Below are positions 19,387 through 29,193 of a stretch of 64,000 bases of DNA, one piece after another (the stretch's first letter is position 1; each line of letters starts with the position of its first letter). The notes below the pieces were generated by a model. It was not told the DNA's origin. It was given only the letters and a program-made list of their open reading frames with translations, and ran no database searches. This DNA is from Lacticaseibacillus casei DSM 20011 = JCM 1134 = ATCC 393 (GTDB lineage: Bacteria > Bacillota > Bacilli > Lactobacillales > Lactobacillaceae), in the NCBI RefSeq assembly GCF_000829055.1, contig NZ_AP012544.1:1178001-1242000 (forward strand). Direction: 5' to 3'. Made by a program: the position numbers and the translations under genes.

Positions 19387-20337
19387 TTAAATACTGCGGT
19401 CAATCCAAAAGCGCTGGCTGGCCACTGAGAAGTCAATTTCAAATGGTCGCGTTCCCATCTCTTCGCCATCCATCTGGCCGAATTCCAGGGAGCTGGTCTC
19501 GACCGTTAGTTTATTCGCATGAAAAAGGTGAACGGCTTTGCTGGTCGGTGTTTTGCCGCGCAGCAGTTGTAGCATTGCCAAGGCCCATGAGACGATATTG
19601 AACCATTCTACGATCACCAAGTCTAACTGGCCATCAGTCGGATCGGCGGGTTTGTAAAGCCGGATGCCGCCGCCGAAGTAAGGAATATTCGTGGTGGTAC
19701 AAATATAAGCATGGTGAAAAAAATGGCGGACACCTTTTTCATAAACTGCCACTGGAAAAGGGCGGCGGGTCAGTAACATGCCGAGAACATGGAATAAGTA
19801 TGTTAACTTGCCGAGGTGGAATTTGTTTAACAGTTGCTTGCTGTCGCTATGATTGGCGGCATTGACGACGGCTGCATCAAACCCAATGCCGATATTGTTG
19901 ACAAAATAACCGGATTCATCGCGAGTTCGTTCGTGGTAGCGACCGATATCAATTGTAACCGGTTTAGAGGCTTGCAGAATCTGTTCTAGCGCATGCATCG
20001 GGTCCTCTGACATACCGATGCCCCGCGCGAAGTCATTGCCTGATCCGGCTGGTACATAGGCAACCGGGATATCATGTTGACGAGTGCCGATTAATCCATT
20101 GATAGCCTGATTCAACGTGCCATCGCCGCCGATCACCAACAGAACCGGATGTTCATGCGTGTTGAAGTTACCGATCTGTTTGGTAATAACGTTGGTATGG
20201 CCAGGATAACGCGAGGTTTTGATCGCGTAAGGCAACTGGCGCTGATCCAAGACGGCCTTAACCTGTTTAAAAATCGGGATGGCCGCACCGCCACCAGCCG
20301 CCGGGTTATAGATAAGATAATAAAAAACAGCCGCCAT
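19387..20337 (-). CDS. Diacylglycerol kinase / YegS-family lipid kinase
   Basis: Lipid kinase with a DAGK catalytic domain, 316 residues. Motifs: NPAAGGG near the N-terminus (residues ~11-17), nucleotide-binding GGDGTLNQAINGL (~70-82), PAGSGNDFARG (~96-106). In Firmicutes such enzymes recycle diacylglycerol released by lipoteichoic acid synthesis (DgkB) or act as undefined BmrU-type kinases. ATG 20337 was chosen over TTG 20340 for better spacing to AGGAGGAAAG. Monocistronic on the minus strand. Confidence 0.92.
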   Translation of the reverse strand: MAAVFYYLIYNPAAGGGAAIPIFKQVKAVLDQRQLPYAIKTSRYPGHTNVITKQIGNFNTHEHPVLLVIGGDGTLNQAINGLIGTRQHDIPVAYVPAGSGNDFARGIGMSEDPMHALEQILQASKPVTIDIGRYHERTRDESGYFVNNIGIGFDAAVVNAANHSDSKQLLNKFHLGKLTYLFHVLGMLLTRRPFPVAVYEKGVRHFFHHAYICTTTNIPYFGGGIRLYKPADPTDGQLDLVIVEWFNIVSWALAMLQLLRGKTPTSKAVHLFHANKLTVETSSLEFGQMDGEEMGTRPFEIDFSVASQRFWIDRSI

Positions 20338-20420
20338 CAACTTTCCTCCTAATCAGACACGCAATCAATTATACCGAAAAACTGAAGAAAAACAATGCAA
20401 TGACGTCCTCTCCAGAAGCC

Positions 20421-20460
20421 AAAAAAATACCGTACTGCCGGCAACAATGCGGCAGTACGG
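20421..20460 (-). terminator. Terminator after rnjA
   Basis: Stem cgtactgccg / cggcagtacg; on the minus strand it is followed by T7. Located 46 bases after the rnjA stop. Confidence 0.88.
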
Positions 20461-20505
20461 CCATGATCGACATTTTGAACAACGATTGTTTTTGACAAGT
20501 CGGCT

Positions 20506-22188
20506 TTAAAGTAAAATCAACATCGGCAAAATAACTGGATGTCGTTCGGTTTTATCGAACAGAAATTCCTGCAAGTTACTGATAATCGCGTCTTTTAAAC
20601 TTGCCTCGGTTACTTTTTCATTATTGGAAAAAGTGGATTTGATCGTGCGATAAACCCGCCGTTGCGCTTGGTTGATCAATTCGCCTGATTCACGCATGTA
20701 GATGAATCCGCGTGAGAGCAAATCCGGTCCAGCCAAAACCGCTTGCTTCTGCATGTTGATGGTTGCGACTACGACGACCAAACCTTCTTCTGACAACATG
20801 CGGCGATCGCGGATAACCGCATTGCCGATGTCGCCAACGCCGCTGCCATCGATGTAAACGTCGCCAGCAGGGAAGTGGCCCGCAATCCGCGCACTTTTTT
20901 CCGTGAGCGCCAATACGTCACCATTTTCCATGATGAAGCAATTCTTTTCCGGAACCCCGCATTGTTGGGCAAGTTCACAGTGAATCTTTTGCATCCGATA
21001 TTCACCATGGCAGGCCATGAAGAATTTCGGTTTGATCAGGCGCAACATCAATTTCTGATCTTCTTGACCACCGTGGCCGGAAGTATGGACGTTGTTGACT
21101 TTGCCATGAATCACTTCGGCACCGGCTTCGCTCAGCTGGTTAATCACGTGGTTAACGCTGACTGTGTTGCCCGGAATCGGATTACTGGAGAAGATTACCG
21201 TGTCACCGGGCTGAATGCTGATTTGGCGATGGGTACCATTCGCAATCCGGCTCAACGCAGCCAGTGGTTCACCTTGCGAACCCGTGCACAGAATCATAAC
21301 CTTATCGGCAGGCAGTGAATTCAGCTGGTGGGCGTCAATTAAAACATCGTCCGGGATGTTCAGATAACCTAGCTCACGGCCATTGACCATCGCGGTTTCC
21401 ATCGAACGGCCAAAGACCGCAATCTTGCGGCCATGTGCCATGGCGGCATCAGCAGCCTGGGCAATTCGCGAGATGTTGGACGCAAATGTCGCGAAGATAA
21501 TGCGCCCATCAATTCGATCAAAAATATGGCGAATCGACTTACCGACAAAGCGCTCTGATTTGGTAAACGTCGGGATCTCGGCATTGGTCGAATCAGACAT
21601 TAAGACTAGGACGCCTTCTTCGGCGAAACGACACATTTTTTGAAAATTCGGTGAAGGTTGGTCACCAACCGGCGTCAGATCAAACTTGAAGTCACCGGTC
21701 TGAATGACAATTCCCTGTGGCGTGTGGACGGCAATACCCAATGTATCCGGGATACTGTGGGTGGTGCGGAAAAATTCAACACTCAGTTTTTTAAACTTTA
21801 AAACGGTGTCTTCATTGATCTCCGTCAGCTTTGTTGTGCGTAACAAGCCGTGTTCCTCGAGCTTGCCGCGAATCAAGGCAGCTGCTAACGGCCCAGCATA
21901 AATCGGGACGTTTGGAACCTGCTTAAGGAAGTAGGGAATGCCGCCGATATGATCTTCGTGGCCATGGGTAATAACCAAAGCCTTGATCTTGTCTTTGTTC
22001 TGAACTAAATAGGAATAATCGGAAATGACATAATCAATCCCAAGCAGGTCATCTTCAGGAAATTTGATCCCGGCATCGATGACGATGATTTCATCTTGGA
22101 ATTGAACCCCGTACATGTTCTTCCCGATTTCACCTAAACCGCCGACAGCAAAGACGGCGGTTTCGTTATTTTTAATATTTAATTTCAT
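20506..22188 (-). CDS. rnjA: Ribonuclease J1
   Basis: 5'-3' exoribonuclease and endonuclease of the metallo-beta-lactamase/beta-CASP family; central to mRNA decay and rRNA maturation. 560 residues. Metal-binding HGHEDHIGG (residues ~75-83) is complete, with the downstream metal ligand in GDFKFD and beta-CASP motif region SGHGGQED (~390). Preceded by rpoY with a 4-base gap, the conserved pair in Firmicutes. The second paralogue, RNase J2, is at 52626-54308 in this window and has an altered metal site. Confidence 0.97.
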   Translation of the reverse strand: MKLNIKNNETAVFAVGGLGEIGKNMYGVQFQDEIIVIDAGIKFPEDDLLGIDYVISDYSYLVQNKDKIKALVITHGHEDHIGGIPYFLKQVPNVPIYAGPLAAALIRGKLEEHGLLRTTKLTEINEDTVLKFKKLSVEFFRTTHSIPDTLGIAVHTPQGIVIQTGDFKFDLTPVGDQPSPNFQKMCRFAEEGVLVLMSDSTNAEIPTFTKSERFVGKSIRHIFDRIDGRIIFATFASNISRIAQAADAAMAHGRKIAVFGRSMETAMVNGRELGYLNIPDDVLIDAHQLNSLPADKVMILCTGSQGEPLAALSRIANGTHRQISIQPGDTVIFSSNPIPGNTVSVNHVINQLSEAGAEVIHGKVNNVHTSGHGGQEDQKLMLRLIKPKFFMACHGEYRMQKIHCELAQQCGVPEKNCFIMENGDVLALTEKSARIAGHFPAGDVYIDGSGVGDIGNAVIRDRRMLSEEGLVVVVATINMQKQAVLAGPDLLSRGFIYMRESGELINQAQRRVYRTIKSTFSNNEKVTEASLKDAIISNLQEFLFDKTERHPVILPMLILL

Positions 22189-22192
22189 ATGA

Positions 22193-22405
22193 TTAGAAGG
22201 TCGTCAGCTTAAAGTTGGCTGACTTTTCCTCATACTCCAGGAAATTTCCGGAGAGTTCCTGGATAAATTCAATGTTGTAAGGCGTGTTCGCTTCTACAAG
22301 TGCACGCGCTTCAACCGCAGATGGCGCCTCGAGGTAAAGCGTCTGGGTTGTTTCCCGCCGCGGATTTTGGACCTTGTCTTTTTGATATAAGACTTTGTAG
22401 ATCAT
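22193..22405 (-). CDS. rpoY: RNA polymerase epsilon subunit
   Basis: 70-residue DUF1447/YkzG protein, the small accessory subunit found on Firmicutes RNA polymerase. Starts [11 protein letters not shown], with conserved TQTLYLEA and [11 protein letters not shown] 22405 was chosen for AAGGAG 8 bases upstream; the open frame extends much further but without a site. Operon head for rnjA. Confidence 0.94.
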   Translation of the reverse strand: MIYKVLYQKDKVQNPRRETTQTLYLEAPSAVEARALVEANTPYNIEFIQELSGNFLEYEEKSANFKLTTF

Positions 22406-22941
22406 GATTGGACTCCTTCCGTGGTACAAAAAGAAAGGAAGTGTGACAAAATGGCTTCCGAAAAAAGGGACACACCACCGAGATAACGAACCATAAAAAA
22501 AACATGGTCGATCTCCTTGGAATGGCCGATATTTCGCACCGCTTGAACCGCAAAATGGCAACAAAGCACCCTTGCTGTGGTTCATTTCTTGCCACAACTC
22601 CTAAAACCTTTATGACCGATCGATTTGTTGTGAATACAACAGCTAGCAATAGTTTAGCATAATCAAGAAGGAATGAACAGAGAACGCATTTTGAAGAAGG
22701 CAGTTACATGTTGAACAGCAGGATTGGACGGTGCGTAGCGGATTTTAGCGATTACCATTACCACTTTTACACGTCAGCGTCCGCGTTAACACTCACGATT
22801 GCGAGTTAAAAAATGAGTCAGCACTTTTCAGAATTTTAGATTAACGGCGATGACTGCCAAATGTTTTTGTCTGATTAGCGAGTTGCGACTGGTTTTAGGT
22901 ATAATAATGATAGAAGAAACAAAAGTGTTATCTAGAAGGGG
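22406..22941. other. Gene-poor intergenic region with long rpoY leader
   Basis: On the minus strand, about 240 bases precede rpoY and contain a small ORF starting ATG 22505 behind AAGGAG (22513-22518). It would encode 64 residues, begin with a hydrophobic stretch ([15 protein letters not shown]), and run in another frame past the rpoY start to 22311. A minus-strand TTGATT/TAAACT-like promoter is possible near 22650-22675. From 22680 to 22895 I see nothing beyond a short inverted repeat around 22795 and a TATAAT at 22900-22905 serving the next gene. Confidence 0.4.
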
Positions 22942-23400
22942 GTGGACGTCATAGCATGGTTTTTAGTCGTCCTGTTACTGGTTGTCGTGGCAATTCTCTT
23001 AGCATTTAGGAAACGCTGGCGGCGCAACAAAGCCATTCAAATATTACTTCATCACAGCCAACGATTAACAGATCAAACAATGGCGGCAGCTTTACAGACA
23101 CTGGATTTTCCCGTCGCTAAGCCGTTAGTGTCAAAACCGATGGCAGACATATGGGGACATGGCATCATGGCATTTTCATATCAATTACCGTTGCAAACAA
23201 AAACCCTCAAACAGCAGCCCCTTGAAAAAGCTTTGCAGAACGCAGCCGAAGAATTGGACATTGCAAGTTCGGATCCTGCATTGCCGCCTTTTGTGATTAC
23301 CGATTTTTTTGTGTTGGACGGCCAATTGCATGTCGATGTCGCGTTCATCACCAACCAAGCAACCATTGAGTATGTCCGTGATGTCAATCGCGTGGCGTGA
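22942..23400 (+). CDS. Hypothetical membrane-anchored protein
   Basis: 152 residues with one N-terminal transmembrane segment (residues ~4-21, IAWFLVVLLLVVVAILLA), a basic stretch (RKRWRRNK) that would put the rest in the cytosol, and a soluble domain of ~125 residues I do not recognise. A TATAAT at 22900-22905 supplies transcription. The GTG start at 22942 sits only ~2 bases after GAAGG, tight spacing, so the start is uncertain. Followed by a strong terminator; a single-gene unit. Confidence 0.65.
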   Translation: MDVIAWFLVVLLLVVVAILLAFRKRWRRNKAIQILLHHSQRLTDQTMAAALQTLDFPVAKPLVSKPMADIWGHGIMAFSYQLPLQTKTLKQQPLEKALQNAAEELDIASSDPALPPFVITDFFVLDGQLHVDVAFITNQATIEYVRDVNRVA

Positions 23401-23512
23401 GAGAATGATGTAGAAGGTGCAGCGCACAGTCATTGTTGTTGCGAAAATCATCCTTTGCAGGGACCAAGCGGTTAAAAGGTAAAATTTCCAACTCCCCAGA
23501 AACTTCAAAATG

Positions 23513-23563
23513 AAAGGAACCGATCCAAGGCTGAGGAATAGTGCTTGGATCGGTTCTTTTTTA
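23513..23563 (+). terminator. Terminator after the 22942 gene
   Basis: Stem gaaccgatccaag / cttggatcggttc, 14-base loop, T6 tail. Confidence 0.88.
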
Positions 23564-23702
23564 ACTCCAGTATACATTTTAACATCGAGCGGGTTCCGCA
23601 CTAAGATAATAAGTAACAACACGAACCAGAGAAAATGGGAACAACAACATGGCCATTAAGCGTACAGAAAATTAAGCGCTTTTTTTGAATACTGCCTTTG
23701 TC

Positions 23703-23715
23703 GTACAAGATGTAC
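23703..23715 (+). promoter_or_regulatory. Putative sugar-regulator operator before GH127 gene
   Basis: Inverted repeat GTACA-aga-TGTAC 20 bases before the ribosome site, similar in core to AraR/GntR-type TGTAC operators. Upstream, aagcgctt at 23671-23678 could be a weak cre site. No regulator gene lies next to it. Confidence 0.35.
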
Positions 23716-23747
23716 AGCTGTGTTGAAATTATAGGAGGAATGTACAT

Positions 23748-25727
23748 ATGAAAATCGAGAACATCAAAGTCACAGATCCGTTCTGGACCAAGTACAGGAC
23801 CATCGTCAAAGACAAGCTAATTCCTTACCAGTGGTCAGTCATTAACGACGACAGGGCCATCACGATTGAGAAAGAAAACGCTGGGGCATACGACGCCGTG
23901 GAAAAGAGCCATGCTGTCGAGAACCTAAAAATCGCTGCCGGCTTGGCCAAGGGACACTTTTATGGTTTCTGGTTCCAAGATTCCGACGTCTACAAGTGGT
24001 TGGAAGCCGTGGCGTATGCGCTTCGATATGCACCGGACAAGAGGTTAGAAGGTATCGCCAACAACGTCATCGACATCATTAGCCAGGCTCAGGAGCCGGA
24101 TGGGTACCTAGACACATACATTCAGATTGAAGCGCCGGAGCATAAATTTACCCACGTGTCCCTGAGCCATGAGCTGTACGTCATGGGCCATTACATTGAA
24201 GCCGGGGTTGCCTACTATCAGACTACACATTATCGGAAGGCATTGGACATCGCCAAGAAAATGGGTGACTGCATCGATGCCAACTTTGGACCCGAAGATA
24301 AAAAGATGCACGGTTATCCCGGGCACCCGGAAATTGAGTTGGCGCTGGCCAAACTGGCCGACGAAACCGGCGACGTCAAGTACACCCGGGTGGCAAAGTA
24401 CATGATCGACCAGCGAGGCACCCGGCCCAATAATTTCTTCGAGGAACAGCTTAAGAACGTTCAAGCTAAGAAGATTGAGGACCCCTACTATAGCGATGCC
24501 AGCCAGCCGGATCCAGAACCATCTTACTTCCAAAATGACGTGCCTGTTCGAGAAATGACCAGTGTGGAGGGCCACGCCGTCCGGATGGTCTATCTGCTCA
24601 CCGGTATGGCCCACGTGGCTCGGCAGACCAGGGATGAAAGTCTCTTTGCTGCCAGCCAGCGTCTATGGAAGAACGTTACCCGCCGGCAGATGTATATTAC
24701 CGGCGGCGTGGGCTCGTCTGCACCCAAGGGCGAAGCCTTCACCTTCGATTACGATTTGCCCAACGACACAGCTTATGCCGAGACCTGCGCTTCTTGTGCG
24801 ATGTCCTTCTTTGCTAAGCAGATGCGGGATACTTACCAGGATGCCGATTATGGTGATGTGCTGGAGCGGGAACTATATAATGGTACGATTTCGGGCATGT
24901 CCCTGGATGGAAAGCATTTCTTCTATGTGAATCCTTTGGAAGTGGATCCCAAGGCCAGCAAGGAAGATCCCATGAAGTCCCATGTTAAAGTGCAGCGCGC
25001 CGCTTGGTTTGGCTGCGCCTGCTGCCCGCCGAACCTCGCTCGACTGGTGGCGTCGGTAGACCAGTACATCTACACCGTGACGGAGGATGCTATTTATGCG
25101 GATCAGTTCATCGGCAATGAGACCACTTTCGATAACGGGCTAACCATTGAGCAGACCGGCAATTTTCCCTGGTCTGGTGATGTGCAGTTTGCCATCACGG
25201 CAAAGAAAACGGTGAAAACGACTGTGGCAATTCGAATTCCTGCTTGGAGTCGTGATCATTACGCGGTGACCGTCAATGGTCAACCGCTGGCTGTGGAACT
25301 GGATCAAGGCTACCTGAGGATTAAGAGAAATTGGTCGGGAACAGCGCAGATCGCAGTCACGCTAGACATGAGCGTGCAAATGGTCCACGCCGACCCCCGA
25401 GCTAAGGACGATGTGGGCAAAATTGCCATCCAGCGCGGGCCGGTGGTCTACACGCTAGAACAAGCAGATAATGGCTGTCAGCTCCAGGCCAATACCCTGC
25501 CGGTAACCCCGGCGTTCACCGTCACCTCCGATGATCAAACCTTTGCGGTGCCGATAGTGAAGATTACCACGACGGCCCTGCACACGGACGCCACCACGCC
25601 GATTGGCAGCCTATACGGTACACCGGCAACCACGCTGACGCATAAGAAGCAGCTCACTTTCATCCCGTACTTTGCGTGGGCGAATCGAACCCCGGGGGAA
25701 ATGATGGTCTGGGTACACCAGACGTAA
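23748..25727 (+). CDS. Glycoside hydrolase family 127, beta-L-arabinofuranosidase
   Basis: 659-residue GH127 (DUF1680) enzyme, by family releasing L-arabinose from beta-L-arabinofuranosides of plant glycoproteins. It has an alpha/alpha-barrel plus beta-sandwich. The zinc/nucleophile set is intact: Glu and Cys in YAETCASCAM (~residues 343-352) and the Cys pair in WFGCACCPPN (~421-430), matching Glu338, Cys340, Cys417 and Cys418 of HypBA1. No signal peptide, so cytosolic; substrate must be imported. ATG 23748 follows AGGAGG. Codon use is visibly more G/C-ending than neighbours and there is no transporter or regulator beside it, suggesting transfer. Confidence 0.92.
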   Translation: MKIENIKVTDPFWTKYRTIVKDKLIPYQWSVINDDRAITIEKENAGAYDAVEKSHAVENLKIAAGLAKGHFYGFWFQDSDVYKWLEAVAYALRYAPDKRLEGIANNVIDIISQAQEPDGYLDTYIQIEAPEHKFTHVSLSHELYVMGHYIEAGVAYYQTTHYRKALDIAKKMGDCIDANFGPEDKKMHGYPGHPEIELALAKLADETGDVKYTRVAKYMIDQRGTRPNNFFEEQLKNVQAKKIEDPYYSDASQPDPEPSYFQNDVPVREMTSVEGHAVRMVYLLTGMAHVARQTRDESLFAASQRLWKNVTRRQMYITGGVGSSAPKGEAFTFDYDLPNDTAYAETCASCAMSFFAKQMRDTYQDADYGDVLERELYNGTISGMSLDGKHFFYVNPLEVDPKASKEDPMKSHVKVQRAAWFGCACCPPNLARLVASVDQYIYTVTEDAIYADQFIGNETTFDNGLTIEQTGNFPWSGDVQFAITAKKTVKTTVAIRIPAWSRDHYAVTVNGQPLAVELDQGYLRIKRNWSGTAQIAVTLDMSVQMVHADPRAKDDVGKIAIQRGPVVYTLEQADNGCQLQANTLPVTPAFTVTSDDQTFAVPIVKITTTALHTDATTPIGSLYGTPATTLTHKKQLTFIPYFAWANRTPGEMMVWVHQT

Positions 25728-25841
25728 GGGTGATTCGCGATACCTAATGATTTGGTTCCTCTGGTTAGCTGGGTGAGGTGTAATTTTGCTGTAACGCAAT
25801 TAACACTTCGAATGCTTACCAAAACTAACTGGAACGTGGGG

Positions 25842-25905
25842 GACGGCAATAATTGCCTTGGGTCACTTATGCTCCGATTTCTAAGGGTTCTTTCATGCTT
25901 TGCTT
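25842..25905. repeat. Decayed copy of the intergenic hairpin repeat
   Basis: The segment ggtcacttatgctccgattt followed by ctaagg, then ttctttca parallels the ggccacttacactccg arm and ttcacgctca end of the 9359-9476 copy, with several substitutions and a short deletion. Only one arm is recognisable. It lies between the GH127 gene and def; the rest of 25728-25961 holds nothing else clear. Confidence 0.4.
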
Positions 25906-25961
25906 TTCACACTTGCAGCGGTGTGCTAATCTAGTAAAAGAAATGAACGGAGGTACGGATC

Positions 25962-26516
25962 TTGTATTTAATGAAGGATATCACTCGTGACGGCGCTAAA
26001 GTTTTGCGTGAAAGAGCTAAGCCGGTAACGTTTCCTCTTTCTGATGAAGACAAAAAATTGGCTCACGACATGATGGCCTATCTGGTGATTAGTCAAGATG
26101 AAGAGCAAAACGAAAAATACCATTTGCGCCCCGGCGTTGGTTTGGCAGCACCGCAAGTCGGCCAGAGCAAAGCGATGGCTGCGGTTCTCGTGCCCGGAGA
26201 AAATAACGAAATCCTTTTCAAGGAAGTTTTGATCAATCCGCGGATCATCAGCAACAGCGTACAGCACGCTGCTCTTGCTGAAGGTGAAGGCTGCTTGTCT
26301 GTTGATAAAGATATTCCCGGTTATGTCGTTCGCGCCGATCGCATCACGATTGCTTATCAAAACGAGGCCGGAGAACATAAAAAAGTCCGCCTTAAGAACT
26401 ATCCTGCCATTGTGTGCCAGCACGAGATTGACCACTTGAATGGTGTTTTGTTTTACGACCACATCAATAAGGAACATCCCTTCTCAATCGATCCAAATGC
26501 TGTTTTGATTCATTAA
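25962..26516 (+). CDS. def: Peptide deformylase
   Basis: Fe2+/Zn2+ metalloenzyme that removes the N-formyl group from nascent proteins. 184 residues, type II (Gram-positive) by its length and insertion. All three motifs are present: GVGLAAPQ (residues ~57-64), EGCLSV (~107-112) and HEIDHL (~152-157). The start is TTG 25962, 8 bases after ACGGAGG; an ATG at 25971 would be too far from the site. Monocistronic. Confidence 0.96.
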   Translation: MYLMKDITRDGAKVLRERAKPVTFPLSDEDKKLAHDMMAYLVISQDEEQNEKYHLRPGVGLAAPQVGQSKAMAAVLVPGENNEILFKEVLINPRIISNSVQHAALAEGEGCLSVDKDIPGYVVRADRITIAYQNEAGEHKKVRLKNYPAIVCQHEIDHLNGVLFYDHINKEHPFSIDPNAVLIH

Positions 26517-26572
26517 AACAGCTGAATTTTCATTGCGGTCGGCACAATTGTGGAAGAGGGTGCGTGTTATTG

Positions 26573-26601
26573 TTGACATCCCTCTTTTCATCGGCTACTA
26601 T
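26573..26601 (+). promoter_or_regulatory. Promoter of the M-box transcript
   Basis: TTGACA (26573-26578), 17-bp spacer, TACTAT (26596-26601). Places the transcription start about 20 bases before the riboswitch. Confidence 0.75.
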
Positions 26602-26626
26602 AGATTACGGTAAATAAATACGGTGC

Positions 26627-26788
26627 TTTCCGTTAGGTGAGGCTCCTATACGAACAATGTTGCTGCTCAGAAACATCGAGAGATGCCAATTGAGTCAACT
26701 GCGTTTGCCCATTAAGGCTTACGCTAACGCAACTGAAGCTCGCTTCTAGGCGTATAGTGCTAAAACTAAACGATTGGGATGCTATTTC
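26627..26788 (+). promoter_or_regulatory. M-box (ykoK) magnesium riboswitch
   Basis: Matches the M-box core closely: gttaggtgaggctcctat at 26632-26649, gctgctcagaaac..cgagagatgccaa, gagtcaactg, then the closing ggcgtatagtgctaaaa and ctaaacg. Mg2+-bound aptamer normally favours a terminator, switching Mg2+-transport genes off. Here cgattg (26771-26776) can pair with caatcg (26799-26804) in the terminator loop as an antiterminator. Confidence 0.93.
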
Positions 26789-26819
26789 TGCACGTCCTCA
26801 ATCGGCGTGCAGTTTTTTT
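26789..26819 (+). terminator. M-box expression-platform terminator
   Basis: Stem ctgcacg / cgtgcag (26789-26795 with 26806-26812), T7 tail. Confidence 0.9.
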
Positions 26820-26852
26820 ATCTGAGGGAAAGTAGAAAAGGTGGTGAGCATA

Positions 26853-26942
26853 ATGGAACAATCTTCAAAGAGTAGCGGTAGTAGCAGCGATTTAGCGGAT
26901 CCCGGAAGGCCCATTATGCTGCCGCTACGATCTCTTAAGTGA
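26853..26942 (+). CDS. 29-residue leader ORF coupled to the ATPase-like gene
   Basis: Begins MEQSSKSSGSSS and ends LPLRSLK. It has a good ribosome site (AAAGGTGGTGA, 26837-26847) 5 bases before ATG 26853, better than anything in front of the next gene. Its stop overlaps the GTG of the following ORF (GTGA at 26939-26942), the usual sign of translational coupling. It could instead be the remnant N-terminus of the original transporter. No similarity recognised. Confidence 0.55.
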   Translation: MEQSSKSSGSSSDLADPGRPIMLPLRSLK

Positions 26943-27817
26943 AATTAATGGATTTGGCAGCATCGCGGCTCTTTTCGGGATATACGGAAAGGAGTTTGTC
27001 GATGTTGATGATGATATCAAGCGGCCTGACGCGCTATGAAGCGCAAAGGGCTCAAAAAGCAGTGACATCCCACCAGAATCCGATCAGCAAGACAAAACTC
27101 TTTTTGCCTTTGCTGGCGGTACTGGCTGGTGTGAGCAGCCTAATTAGCTTTGTCAGTCACAGCTGGCTTTTAACTGCTATCATTGCGATACTGCTTGGAT
27201 TTTTGATGGCTGTGGTCGTTTATTTGATCACAGCGTTGACTCGGCATCAAAGCAATCCCCAACAATCAGTGTTGGTCGTGCGTGAAGGACTGGTTCGTCA
27301 GGTTCAAGCGCAAGACCTTGTCGTTGGTGATGTTTTGATGCTGACAGCGGGAGAAAAACTGCCTGTTGATGTTGCATTGTCCCCTGAAGCGCACGCAACC
27401 TTGCCAAGTGACATGGCCGGGCTGCTGGTTTTGTTGAATCAGCAGGTGCCTGCAGGAATGGGCGTGGCTGGTGCCGTGATGGCAACCGACGCCCAAGCAA
27501 CTGTGACTGCAGTTTGGCATAATGGTCTACTGGACCGTGCGTTAATGCAGCTTGCGAATCAATCCACAAATCTAGCGTCAACTTCACTTGCAATGAGTGC
27601 GGTTACCGCTATGACACTTGCGTTGAAACAGATTTGCTGTGTGGCTCGCATGACTGTATCAATTCTCCCGGCAGAATTGTTCAAAAGCAAACAAATAGAT
27701 CGTGCAGTGCAAATTCATCTGGATATGGATTTTGCACGCCACGCCACCTTGGTTGGCGCCATGAAACATCACAGTAAAACCAGTGATTTCTGGCACAACC
27801 AAGATCCGGTCTCGTGA
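26939..27817 (+). CDS. P-type ATPase-like protein lacking the catalytic core
   Basis: 292 residues resembling the N-terminal third of Mg2+ P-type ATPases (MgtA/MgtB). A cation-ATPase N-terminal motif (SGLTRYEAQRAQKAV, ~residues 27-42) precedes two transmembrane helices (~53-100, equal to M1-M2) and an actuator-like domain (REGLVRQVQAQDLVVGDVLM, then TAGEKLPVDVAL). The TGES loop, the DKTGT phosphorylation site, the nucleotide domain and the C-terminal helices are absent, so it cannot be a pump. It sits behind an M-box riboswitch, so it is the relic or repurposed descendant of a Mg2+ transporter. The frame is intact over 879 bases. GTG start, coupled to the leader ORF. Confidence 0.7.
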   Translation: MKLMDLAASRLFSGYTERSLSMLMMISSGLTRYEAQRAQKAVTSHQNPISKTKLFLPLLAVLAGVSSLISFVSHSWLLTAIIAILLGFLMAVVVYLITALTRHQSNPQQSVLVVREGLVRQVQAQDLVVGDVLMLTAGEKLPVDVALSPEAHATLPSDMAGLLVLLNQQVPAGMGVAGAVMATDAQATVTAVWHNGLLDRALMQLANQSTNLASTSLAMSAVTAMTLALKQICCVARMTVSILPAELFKSKQIDRAVQIHLDMDFARHATLVGAMKHHSKTSDFWHNQDPVS

Positions 27818-27845
27818 TGCACGGACAATGTTTTGATGATGAAGA

Positions 27846-27878
27846 GGCACGCGATTGTGAAACGACGTGCTTTTTTTG
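27846..27878 (+). terminator. Terminator of the ATPase-like gene
   Basis: gcacg..cgtgc stem followed by T7. Confidence 0.65.
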
Positions 27879-27892
27879 TGTCTTAATAAAAG

Positions 27893-27940
27893 GGGCCGCC
27901 TGTTATAGTCTGACAATGACATAACGGGCGGCTTTTTTTC
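27893..27940 (+). terminator. Second terminator before pdhA
   Basis: 12-bp stem gccgcctgttat / ataacgggcggc (27895-27906 with 27921-27932, one G-T pair), T7 tail. Confidence 0.88.
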
Positions 27941-27967
27941 GTAAAAAGTACTTCTTGTGTACCTTGA

Positions 27968-27982
27968 AATAAAACGCTTGCA
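27968..27982 (+). promoter_or_regulatory. Putative CcpA cre site upstream of pdhA
   Basis: aaaacgcttgca matches the central and right half of the cre consensus (WTGNAANCGNWNNCW) but lacks the TG of the left half. About 100 bases before pdhA; catabolite control of pdh would be plausible. Confidence 0.4.
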
Positions 27983-28051
27983 ACCACAATTTTGCAATGT
28001 TACGCTTTGTTTGTAAAGATTTTCATTAGTACAGTTTTCCTGGGTTAATAA

Positions 28052-29191
<1,140 letters not shown>

Positions 29192-29193
29192 CC

